From: Mesostigma viride
Lineage: Eukaryota; Streptophyta; Mesostigmatophyceae; Mesostigmatales; Mesostigmataceae
Assembly (NCBI GenBank): GCA_009746045.1
Contig: RPFO01000448.1
Coordinates: 270,126 to 334,125, forward strand
Reading direction: 5' to 3'
DNA: 64,000 nucleotides
The first letter of the stretch is position 1. Each line of letters begins with the position of its first letter. Positions 1-9,394 of the stretch are shown in pieces. The notes beneath the pieces are model-generated. The model saw only the letters and a program-made list of their open reading frames with translations, ran no database searches and was not told where the DNA came from. The translations under genes and the position numbers were made by a program.

Positions 1-181
1 GCGAGCTATTGTAGTGATGAAAGATAGTTTGGTTAGCTTCCATGTCGGCTGGCTTTCCCTTCTCACATGCGCTGTGGTGTCCCAACTATATTTTATTTAC
101 GGTGTGATGGACTGTTGTGTGATTCCATCCTCGCCCCCGCTTTTGCGGTCCTGTGCCTGACATCTGCTGGAACCCCCACAG

Positions 182-1643
182 AACCGCTGCTTGTCCGGCC
201 TGGGACCCGCGCTGTACGCCCGGCTATACAGCTTCCTGCGGGAAAGGTGTGCCTAATATCAGTTGGCTCTCATAAACGCCCCCATGCCATGCCCATACGC
301 CCGCCGGCCTCCCTCAAAGATTTGTGGCTGTCATTTCGTAATGCCTTGGTCTCCTTTCGAAAGCTTGGAACTTGGCGCATGTTATCCATCTGGCGCACGC
401 AGTCTGCCCTGTCTGACAGGGCTGTCAAGCATTCACCAAGCACTACAGGGTGAGCAGGAAGGATACATACGCCCGTGGCGGGAGAGGGAAGGGTCCCTAT
501 CTGTGATGTGCAATCTGCCAGATCCAGCTGCCTGCTTCAGCTGCCTCTGTCTCTCGCTACCACAGGCAATGGCCTCCATCCCTCCCTATCAGGGAGAGCT
601 GCCTCTCCCTTGCCACCAGCGCCAGCTGCTTCCATCCCTCCCTACCAGGGGAGCTGCCTTTCTGGTTTTCCTCCTGCTATCGTGACACAGTGGATGTCTC
701 GTGGCATAGCATACCCAACAGAAAAGGCCCCATGGCATTACTGCTTGTGCAGGTGCTGGTGGCTTTATTTTCCGGCTTGACATATCCTCACTTTCTCAGT
801 CTCACGAAAGCTGTCAGCGGTGGGGTGTTGTTACATCCTCAACACGTGGATGTGCAGGAAGCAACTGTTCGACGATAGCGATGAGCTCGTGCTGAAGATC
901 GAGCTTTCAGAGGTATGCGTCCGCCCTCAACATAGCACATGAAACCACTCGTGGCATAGAGCTCGACACTGTATGGGCTTTGTTTATCTTACTGCAATAT
1001 TGGAGGGAGATCATTGTAGCGAGGATGACTTGGCATCTGCCTCACTGTGGCTGTGGAGGGCTCACCGGCTAATGATAAACCGCATAACCCTGGTTGGTTT
1101 ATCCTACTGTAGCTTACCACTAGTCCTGATGTCCTCATCAACCTTGGCTGAGCGCAAGCATCCAGCTGTGCTGGGGGATTAGGATGCAAATCAAGTTGCA
1201 TTACAGCTAGATGGCTGTCATTGCTTTTTGAGTAGCGCATAAGAGGAATGCCAGTGGGGAATGGGGCTGAGTTTCTTCGTGCAAACAGTGAGTATGGAAG
1301 CACGCGCATTGTTGAATAATGCCGGCGTTTCGTGGCTAAAGCCTGTTGTGTGTGCATGTGCGCATGCATCTACAAAGTACTGTATCTATCATATATGTCA
1401 AATGTATACATGTCAATAACTCTACATAGTGCGGCAGTTGCTCGAAGCCTCATGTTGACAATTTCATTACCGTCTGGGGTCACTGACCTGCTTTGCTTTG
1501 TTTTCTTTTCCTGCATCTCGCTTGGGGCATTCGTGCAGTTCCTTGATGAGGAGCAGCTGCAATATTGGCCGCTGCTGGATGAGCTCATATTTATGGAGGA
1601 GAACGAGCAGGGCAAGGGCTCCGTTCCCATGATGACTTTGTAG
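182..1643 (+). CDS. 3' end of a spliced gene, possibly NIMA-related kinase C-terminus (partial)
   Basis: Three exons join with matching phases: 182-246, 858-912 and 1539-1643, with the stop at 1641-1643. Introns begin GTGTGC and GTATGC and end in CAG. The 74 visible residues are an acidic, helical tail with motifs LGPALYARLYSFLRE, DELVLKIELSEFLD and YWPLLDELIFMEE. The arrangement (LG..LY..LY.FL, a charged middle, then LLDELIFMEE) recalls the region after the kinase domain in some NIMA-related (NEK) kinases, but no kinase domain lies inside the window, so the family is a guess. The gene enters from the left edge; nothing before 182 could be assigned and it is probably intron. The first intron holds a two-copy direct repeat near 570-660. 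The gene is convergent with the large minus-strand gene ending at 9395. The exon chain is fairly secure; the family name is not. Confidence 0.55.
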
Positions 1644-2150
1644 ACCAAGCGTGCGGCAGGTGACAGGGCTCGACCTGTGCCCGATTCACTACAAAGAATG
1701 GCTCATAGTGGTATCGCAGCTCCGCAACTTGTAGATGGTTCATTTGTGGATTGAGAAAGACTCTCACTTCAATGTGGATGCATTGTGGATGCAAAATTTC
1801 GGCGCAGCTCGCTTTTGTGCTGTGGAATGACCTGGTAATCATGCAGGCAAAAGCACAGGAAAATTCTTAGAAAGGCTGCCGCATGGTTCCCATTTGGCTG
1901 AATAAGCTACTATTTCACCAAAAATAGTTCTACTATGACAAAGTGAAGGGTTTCCCATGCTACCATAAGGACTAAGGGATAGCCAGTGGCACTTGGCCAC
2001 CCATAGTTACACACCCATCGCTTTATTCATCTGGGTATGTGTATTCCCCTCCCTCTCCCAAACTAATAACGTGCAGGTCTATCTGTGGTCCATGTCATGG
2101 ACATGGTCTCATTATTTTACTTTTTTTATGTTTGGATCCCGCCAATATTA
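1644..2150. other. Intergenic stretch, no gene seen
   Basis: Follows the stop of the left-hand gene and must include its 3' UTR. I see no conserved coding, no clear TGTAA-type green-algal poly(A) signal, and no repeat before the LINE tail begins near 2150. Confidence 0.4.
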
Positions 2151-5100
2151 ATTGATTAATTAATTAATAGACACGTGACTGCGTCACGTGAGCATAAGTC
2201 CTCAGTGGGAGGGGAACATGGGATGGAATGGATGGTGTAAGCTATCTAGGTCCTAGTTACAGGGGTGTGGGCACCGCGGCCCGAATCGCTATGAATATGC
2301 CATACTTGGTCACACGCGGAGCCCCCACAGACTTGGGGGTGGTCTCCTTCATCACTAGCTACTTGCCATCTATCCTTTGCGTACCATCTGCATGCCTCCA
2401 TATTACAGACAAACCAGGAGGCTGCCCGGGTGTGAGCCCGTCACGTCTAGTGTAGCACATGTCCATGCTGAGTCTATCACGAAAAGTCCACGGGTGGCGG
2501 CCCTGCCGCGCGCAGCCTGCATGGGGCACGCCAGGTGAGGACATATCGCCCAGGCTGGGCGGGCTTGGTGCCAGCTAGTCTATCTGATGTGTCTACCTGA
2601 TCTGTGCGGGCCAGGTGCCCGGCTAGGCCCAGGCGCCTGTGCCTAATAATGTGGGAAACATAGGGCTAATCAGCGTACAAATCCTCATTACTAATGTGCA
2701 AACCAAAGGGGATGTTAAGGGCCTTGCGCAGCATCTTGGTGACGTTGCCGTCGAGTCGTTGCTCCAGCTCATGCGGCAGCGTCCAGGTCTCGGCGCCGTA
2801 GGTCAAGATCGTCAGAATGACGACCTTGAAGAGGTCACGCTTGACGATCCCGGGTAGGGCGGAGTTGCTCCACCAGCGGTGGTGGTCATGGAGTTGCGCC
2901 CACGCCATGCCGATCCGTGTCGTCAGGTCGTCCTCGCAGTCGGGAAGCCAACTGCCGAGCAGCTTGAAGCGGCCTGAAGTAGGGTAGTTGACCTCGGCGT
3001 CGTCTAAGAGGCGGAGTGTGGGTGGGGGCCCTGCCATGCCAAGGGTCAGGGCCTCCGTTTTGGGGCTGATTTCTAGACCAAGCTGGCACCAAGCCTGGGG
3101 TATGCAGCCTGGGCGATATGTCCTCACCTGGCGTGCCCCCGGCCGCGCGCGGCAGGGCCGCCACCCGTGGACTTTTCGTGATAGACTCAGCATGGACATG
3201 TGCTACACTAGACGTGACGGGCTCACACCCGGGCAGCCTCCTGGTTTGTCTGTAATATGGAGGCAGATGGTGCGCAAGGAAAGATGGCAAGTAGCTAGTG
3301 ATGAAGGACTGACCACCCCCAAGCCTGTGGGGGCTCCGCGTGTGACCAAGTCTGGCATTCATAGCGATTCGGGCCGCGGTGCCCACACCCCTGTAACTAG
3401 GACCTAGATTAATTACACCATCCATTCCATCCCATGTTAATTCCCCTCCCACTGAGGACTTATGCTCACGTGACGCAGTCACGTGTCTATTAATTAATTA
3501 ATTAATTCTAGACCAACGGCCCGAGCCTCGAGCGCCAGGCAGTCCAGCCAAAGTTGGGCAGACTCCGGCTTCTCGATGAGCGTGATGTCGTCGGCATAAA
3601 TGAGGTCAGCTAGTAAATTATGCTTGTTAGTCGGCCCCCCATTCTCCAAGCTCGTCCGTGATCGCGAGGCCAGGGGCACGGCCTGCAATGCTAGCAAAGC
3701 AAGCACGCCTGGCGCATAACATAATCCACTACAATAATAAACAGGTACTGCGACGGGACGTAACCCTGCCAGACGCCGCCAATATGTTTTATTGTATCAA
3801 TTGTTTTCCGAGCCCAGTTGTAATGAAGATGAATTTCAGTGCCATATGTATGTCCTGTGGCCAGGATCAGAACCAAAAGTACGTGATTGCGCCACCAATA
3901 GTGACACGTGAACTGCACCACGTCCTATACCACGACCTATAAATCGTCGATAAAATGGGTTGTGGATCGGATGAAACGGGTGCCGATCTAACCTCTTCTT
4001 GTGGGTTTGAAGGCGCCCCGGCCCAAATTCATCACTGCATGGCCGTCTGCCACTCAGCAGGCGGAGGCTCATCATGCAGAGAGCAGAACTATATACGGTT
4101 GCAGAACGCCAGCTAGCAGAGGCTCCCGCACCGCCAGGTCAGGGGTCGTCAGCACTGAGCTCGGCCAATAAAAAGGTGCCTCAGTGGTCAGCACTGACCG
4201 GCGTCATACCACAAGCAAGCAACGGCGCCGTCCATGCAGTTCCTCCATTGATTGATGAAAGTAAAGGGGTGCATGGACGACGAACGTTGTTGGTGGCAAG
4301 GCAGCCCTCGTTGAAGGCGGAGACTTGGTACTTCCGCGGCTGAGGAGGGCGCCGCAGGCACTGAGCGGGGCGGTCCATCCACACCGAGACAGGCGGCCCG
4401 TCTCGGGGTGAAGCGGGGGGGGGGGCGCGCGGCCCCCACCTGTCAAGGAAACATTGATTGTGGGCCAACCAGCGGTCCTAGGCTGACCGGCACTGCACCG
4501 TCCCCCGTGTTGGCTCCACCGAGGTGGCAGCGCTGCCGCCGGCCACCCGGAGCCGGTCGAGGCGGTGCCACATTTCCTTGCCCTGGTTGCGAGCATGGCA
4601 GGCCTTGGCATCCGCGATACACTTGGCCGCCTCTGCGTCCTGAGCATGTGCGTAGGCCTCCTCAAGGGCAGCCTTGCGGCACCGGTTTCAGCAGCGGGTC
4701 CCGGTTACGCCTGAGGCAGTGCCGGGCGGCCAGGACCATGGGGTCCTGTCGGTATAGAGCAGGCTGGATCTTCGGCGGGGCATGGCCGGCAGGTGCCATG
4801 CAGGCGGCCGCCAGCAACGGGGCGCGCAGCCGCAAAGCCCGCAGAAATGGCAGCGTTGGTAGCGCCGGGCCAGCGTGTCGACGTCATGCAGCCTGAGCCC
4901 CCAGGGCCGGCGCCAGAGTACGCCTGACGGCACCGGTGCCGCTCGTGGTCGGCGTCCGTCCAGTCCTCAGGGTCCCCACGGACCGGGCATAGCGCAGTCC
5001 AGTCAGGACGGATCGGACCACTTGCTTGGGCGCGGCGCTTGGGGGCCTGGCTGGAACCGAAGCCAAATTAATGGTCGCGCGCACCAACCGGTGGTCAGAG

Positions 5101-5560
5101 CACACCGTGGGTGGGTCAAACACTCGGGTATCCAGAATGGAAGCACACCTGGGCTGCCGTAGTAACTGGCACCACATAGTCCAGTCAGGCCTGACGGTTG
5201 TTAGGGCCCCGAAAAGTGACCAAGTCCTGTGAGGGACGTTGGAAGTGGCAGTTGACAGCAACCATCCTGCCGTATCCCGCAAAAAGGCAGAACACAAGGA
5301 GGCGTTGTCGTTAGCAACCGTGTCGGCAGGCGCGAAGCGACTGCCAGCATGGCCCGGCACGGGGAGCATGGTGTTGGCGTCAAGCAGCATAACCAAGAAG
5401 TGGCAGGCCGGGGTGGCCGGCCCCTCAAGGTACGATGTAAGTCCTCAAAGAACTGCTTGCGTTCCAGCGAGGGCAAACCACTATGGGGTGCACCCAACTC
5501 ACATGCCAGGGGAGCCAAACATTTGGCACCCGGCCGACTGTGTTTAGGTGGTGCTTTATA
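2150..5560 (-). mobile_element. Degenerate LINE, family A (endonuclease, RT and 3' end), minus strand
   Basis: Reading leftward on the minus strand: the APE-type endonuclease C-terminus is at about 5518-4884 (LLDANTMLP like a GDFN motif, and CSDHRLVRATI). A linker region follows to about 4200. A decayed reverse transcriptase includes the SQYLFIIVVDYVMRQA block (about 3800-3700) and the catalytic box IYADDITLI (about 3590). The RT tail is at 3070-2540, with LTYGAETWTL and GHLARTDQV, the usual post-RT signature of LINEs. The 3' end has an inverted-repeat hairpin built on CACGTGAC/GTCACGTG and a TTAA-rich tail near 2150-2175. Frameshifts and stops split the ORFs, so the copy is dead. Another LINE fragment sits inside it at 3082-3505. 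Confidence 0.75.
3082..3505 (+). mobile_element. Nested 5'-truncated LINE family A 3' end with target-site duplication
   Basis: A plus-strand copy of the last roughly 420 bp of family A (end of the RT tail, 3' UTR, CACGTGAC hairpin, TTAA-rich tail) interrupts the minus-strand copy exactly between two copies of TTCTAGACCAA (3071-3081 and 3506-3516). Removing the insert and one duplicate restores the minus-strand frame through AVGLEISPKTEAL, so this is a true insertion by target-primed reverse transcription. Confidence 0.85.
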
Positions 5561-5689
5561 GACCGATCCCCTCGACGGAGGTGAATTGTGCCACCATAAG
5601 GCGTGGGGTTAAAAACTTAAGTGTGCTGCATGATCGGGCTGGCAGCTTGTCGTATTGCACCCTCAGTTGCGCTCGCACTGTGACGGAGA

Positions 5690-5880
5690 GAGGGCTCTGT
5701 GGCCCATGCCCACTTGGGCCAGCAGTGAGAGAACTTCTCTCACTATATGAGCTAGGGCACCCTCCCTCCTCGATCATTTGTATAGGCGGGTTGAAGGTTC
5801 CTTTATTGGTACCCATGTGATGCATTCTACGTGATGATTATATTAATTTACAAATGATAATTAAACTAATTTTGATAGTT
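5690..5880 (+). mobile_element. LINE 3'-end fragment (decayed)
   Basis: Resembles the 3' ends at 56740-56905 (+) and 55060-55215 (-): a GTGAGAGAA segment, then GGGTTGAAGGTTCCT, a broken ACGTGA hairpin and an AT-rich tail. Too decayed to code. Confidence 0.55.
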
Positions 5881-5974
5881 AATGCTGTCACTATGCATGC
5901 ACCGGCCTGGCGCCCGCGCAATGGATGGTGATGGATAATAGAACACAGTCTATAGCACTTGATACAAGTGTACA

Positions 5975-6245
5975 AAGAACGGGTTCACGCCCGGGCAGTT
6001 CGATCCCGGCTTATCTGTGCATATGATCTGGAGGCAGGAGGTTACGGAGGATAGAACCCCTAAGTCGGTGCCGGGGTGACGCGTGCAATGATGACCGAGT
6101 ATGGCAAGCATAGCGATTCGGGCGGCGGTGCGCCCGCAATTATTACCCACCACTGCTGTAGCTAGGTCAGTTAGATAGGCACCCATTACATTTTCACCAC
6201 CCATGCTATGCTTACGTGACGCAGGCAATCATACGTGATATTAGT
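5975..6245 (+). mobile_element. Diverged LINE family A 3' end
   Basis: Shares ordered blocks with the family A 3' end (GGTTCACGCCCGGGCAG, CTGGAGGCAG, GCATAGCGATTCGGGC, TTACGTGACGCAG), with many substitutions; an old copy. Confidence 0.6.
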
Positions 6246-6259
6246 TTATCATATCCTTA

Positions 6260-7110
6260 CCTTCAGAATTGGTTCTGGACATGTCGCTACCCGAGTGAGC
6301 GGCGCAAGCGCATTAATTCTGTTCAAGGCCCTCAGTGTCCTCACCATCTTAGAGTTCCTTTACGGCTGCGACGCGTGGACCCTCAGTGGACCAGGCGCTG
6401 AGCAAGCAGCTTGACGGCACCGTCACTAGAATGCTCCCTTGCACATCCTCGGCGTCCGCTACCAAGAGCGCCGCACCCGGGCCGTGCTCTACTGCGATCC
6501 TTCTTGTCACTCATACCATCCGACACGTCCACCGCCTCCTCTTTGCTGGCCATCTTGTCAGCACAGACCAGGTGAAATGGTGAATACCGATGTGGGCCAG
6601 GCCTCCCGGGGCTACCAGGGGATGTGGCCAACCATGCAGGTAGACACCTCCTCCTATGGCAGGGTCCCCTTGTCCTGTCGTAACCCACTGGCACACTTGC
6701 GCGCGCCCCGCACCGACGCGGCGCAACTCGGACCTATGTGATGTCCACATCTGCTTGAGGATGCAGGGCTTCTAAGACTGTCGTTCCGTACTCTGCGCGC
6801 GCATGATTGACAAGGAGAAATGGGCTGCCATCTGTGAAACTGAAAAAAAGGCCGAGACGCGAAATATAGGCGCGAAATATGCCGAGCTATGGCAGTCTAG
6901 GGAATATAAGCAGTAGTGCAGTACACGTAGACTAGTCAGACTTATAGCTTAGCACGTGGCCCACGCCTATGCGCATGTGCGCCTATGTTGGGACTCCCCA
7001 CGTGCGGATGAGTCATTAAGCTTTAAGAATTAATGCCTATAGCTTTGCCTAACCCTAATGCAGAGAGCTACTCTCTGCTGAGATGCCATGCCTAGCCATT
7101 GTTCAGCCAT
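6260..7110 (+). mobile_element. Diverged LINE: RT tail plus 3' UTR
   Basis: Frames about 6380-6600 give LDGTVTRML and RLLFAGHLVSTDQV, the post-RT tail. The region 6940-7100 matches, in order, the segment downstream of the intact ORF1 at 53260-53060 on the other strand (GTGGCCCACGC, GCGCATGTGCGCC, ATGAGTCATTAAG, CTCTCTGCTGAGATGCCATG). It therefore looks like the autonomous relative of that ORF1-only element. Frameshifted and inactive. Confidence 0.5.
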
Positions 7111-7129
7111 GATCATCTTCCACCGTCAA

Positions 7130-7815
7130 GCGTTACCGTCTTCAAGGTCGTCATTCTGACGATCCTGACCTTAGTATGGCGCGGAGACCTGGACACTGGC
7201 GCAGGAGCTGGACGGCAACGACTCGACGGCAACGTCACCAAGATGCTGCGCAAGGCCCTTAACCCAACATCCCCTTTGGTTTGCACATTAGTAATGAGGA
7301 TTTGTACGCTGATTTGCCCTATGTTTCCCACATTCTTAGGCACATGCGCTTGGGCCTAGCCGGGCACCTGGCCCGCACAGATCAGGTAGACAGACACATC
7401 AGATAGACTAGCTGGCACCAAGCCCGCCCAGCCTGGGCGATATGTCCTCACCTGGCGTGCCCCCGGCCGCGCGCGGCAGGGCCGCCACCCGTGGACTTTT
7501 CGTGATAGACTCGGCATGGACATGTGCTACACTAGACGTGACGGGCTCACACCCGGGCAGCCTCCTGGTTTGTCTGTAATATGGAGGCAGATGGTACGCA
7601 AGGATAGATGGCAAGTAGCTAGAGCCTGAAGGAGACCACCCCCAAGTCTGTGGGGGCTCCGCGTGTGCCGGCGTATGGCATATTCATAGCGATTCGGGCC
7701 GCGGTGCCCACACCCCTGTAACTAGGACCTAGATAGCTTACACCATCCATTCAATCCCATGTTCCCCTCCCACTGAGGACTTATGCTCACGTGACGCCGT
7801 CACGTGTCTATTAAT
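7130..7815 (+). mobile_element. LINE family A 3' part (5'-truncated)
   Basis: Encodes VVILTIL...DLDTGAGAG...RLDGNVTKMLRKAL in broken frames, then the RT-tail DNA shared with 3082-3505. Ends with the CACGTGAC hairpin (here ACGCCGTCACGTG) and a TTAATTATTA tail near 7810. Confidence 0.75.
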
Positions 7816-7829
7816 TATTAGCTAGGCCG

Positions 7830-8525
7830 ATGGTACCGGCAAGGATAGATGGCAACTGAAGTAGTGATGAAGGAGACCACCCCCAAGTCTGTGGGGGCTC
7901 CGCGTGTGACCGCGTATGTTCTGATTTGGCACGCCGCAAAGGTGAAAACCATTTGCGTTCAGTGCCGGTCCGCGGAAAACGCGGAAAACGGGATCTGCAA
8001 ATGAATCCGACCGGAATCGAACTGGGGACCTCTCGCACCAACCTCTCGCACCAACTTTCGCTGACTATAGGACGGATGGACGTCTCCGGATCCTAGGGCA
8101 TCGCCAACTTACACCTACAGTCATCCGCAAAAGTCCTCCTTTCCGGGGAGTGATGCAAGCCTTTCGGATTTGGTGCTAGATAAATCATTCGAGATCTGTG
8201 TGTGTAGGAGCAAGTACTACACACGTGTCTGCACTTGAGACTTGTTCAGTCTCGACACGTGAGACGGGATGAACACGGCTGGAACCTTCTTGAGAGGGGA
8301 AGGGGGCGTAGCCGGTACTATCGAGATTAGCCAAGCGTATATTCTGATGCTCAGCGTATATTCTGATCGAGATTAGCCAAGCGTATGTATGGCATTCATA
8401 GCGATTCGGGCCGTGGTGCCCACAACCCTGTAACTAGGACCTAGATAGCTTACACCATCCATTCCATCCCATGTTGCCCTCCCACTGAGGACTTATGCTC
8501 ACGTGCCTATTAATTAATTAATTAT
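7830..8525 (+). mobile_element. LINE family A 3' end split by a SINE-like insert
   Basis: 7830-7918 and 8381-8525 together make one family A 3' end, ending in a TTAATTAATT tail. They are parted by about 460 bp of unrelated DNA (see the next entry). The hairpin of this copy is partly deleted: only GCTCACGTG precedes CCTATTAATT. Confidence 0.65.
7919..8380 (-). mobile_element. Probable tRNA-derived SINE
   Basis: Inserted in a LINE 3' end between direct repeats GCGTATG (7912-7918 and 8381-8387). On the minus strand, 8080-7995 carries a perfect Pol III B-box (GTTCGATTCC, about 8022-8013) preceded by a tRNA-like arrangement and a duplicated GTTGGTGCGAGAG. The T-stem is imperfect, so it is not a functional tRNA gene. 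A box and tail are not clear. Confidence 0.45.
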
Positions 8526-8539
8526 TCTTCCACCCTCTG

Positions 8540-8760
8540 CCCGCACCTTAGCTGCTGGAATACATAGTGGTGCACTGAGGTGCACTTTGTGCACCCAGAG
8601 CAGGTGTAGTTTACACCCTACCCTTGCAGGAGGCAGCCCAGAATGTATTGCAAGCCATATGCCCCTCACTTAGGGATATGTGCTACTCCCAACGGAGATA
8701 TGTTCCAATTTAATTTCATTTAATCTGCGATAAGCACCTTCCTGAGCTAGAGGCATGCAT
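8540..8760 (+). mobile_element. 3'-end fragment related to the ORF1 element
   Basis: Matches, inverted, the 3' terminus of the ORF1-only LINE at 53000-52780: GTGCACCCAGAGCAGGTG, then a block with GTATTGCAAGCC, GGGATATGTG and CCCAACGGAG. Confidence 0.65.
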
Positions 8761-8984
8761 GCTCCTGTATTCTCCCCACGGGCCCCGCGGCCCATTGCTT
8801 ATTGCTAGCCAGGGTACGTAGAAGCGGTCCACAGGTGGAGGTTCTTGCCCCTGAGGATATCTGCTACACAACCACCTCGTCTGCCATTACAGTAGAGGAC
8901 AGCTCGGACGAGGAATATATCCCCCTCTACATTGACTGTAGGGTTGGGGCATGATGCAGACGATATTTGAACTTTTGTGTACTT

Positions 8985-9056
8985 TTTCTTATGAGATGCA
9001 TGTACTCCGTGGCATGCCCATGTGCATGACACGCAAGTACTTACTTACTTACTTAC
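8985..9056 (+). repeat. Dispersed repeat end with ACTT tandem tail
   Basis: ATGTACTCCGTGGCATGCC and GCATGACACGCAAGTACTT are shared with 58245-58320. Both copies end in repeated ACTT/TTAC, as expected for a non-LTR element tail. Confidence 0.5.
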
Positions 9057-9394
9057 CTTCATACCATTGCCCCAGGTACAGTCATCTCAGCAGTCTGCAT
9101 GTTACGTGGGGACAGTAGTGCAGGTAGAGTCTCTATGTGGGGGCCTAGCTAGGGACCTAGCTAGGCTCTCAGCAGCTGCTGAAATAGCATATGTGTCTCA
9201 TAAAAGGCCTCCTAATGTGAGTCTTATCACATGTATTTACCCCGTCTTCGTGATACGGGCATTCCAATGACATGCAGCTTCATCCATCATGGTATATCTG
9301 CTGAGGGCAAGGAATAAGGATCCACTAGACGCGTGTATCCTGGGACCATAAAAGTGTGGACAAAAATAGGTTGCCACGTCAGCCTTCTTAAAGT
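9057..9394. other. Downstream flank of the SbcDC-like gene
   Basis: Includes the 3' UTR of the minus-strand gene. I see no recognisable poly(A) signal or other gene. Confidence 0.3.

Noticed and set aside
4408-4896. Plus-strand 162-codon GC-rich ORF
   Set aside because: It is antisense to the LINE endonuclease-RT linker; the coding signal is on the minus strand.
7995-8080. Functional tRNA gene
   Set aside because: The B-box is perfect but the T-stem pairs poorly, there is an internal duplication, and the acceptor stem cannot be formed; a SINE relic fits better.
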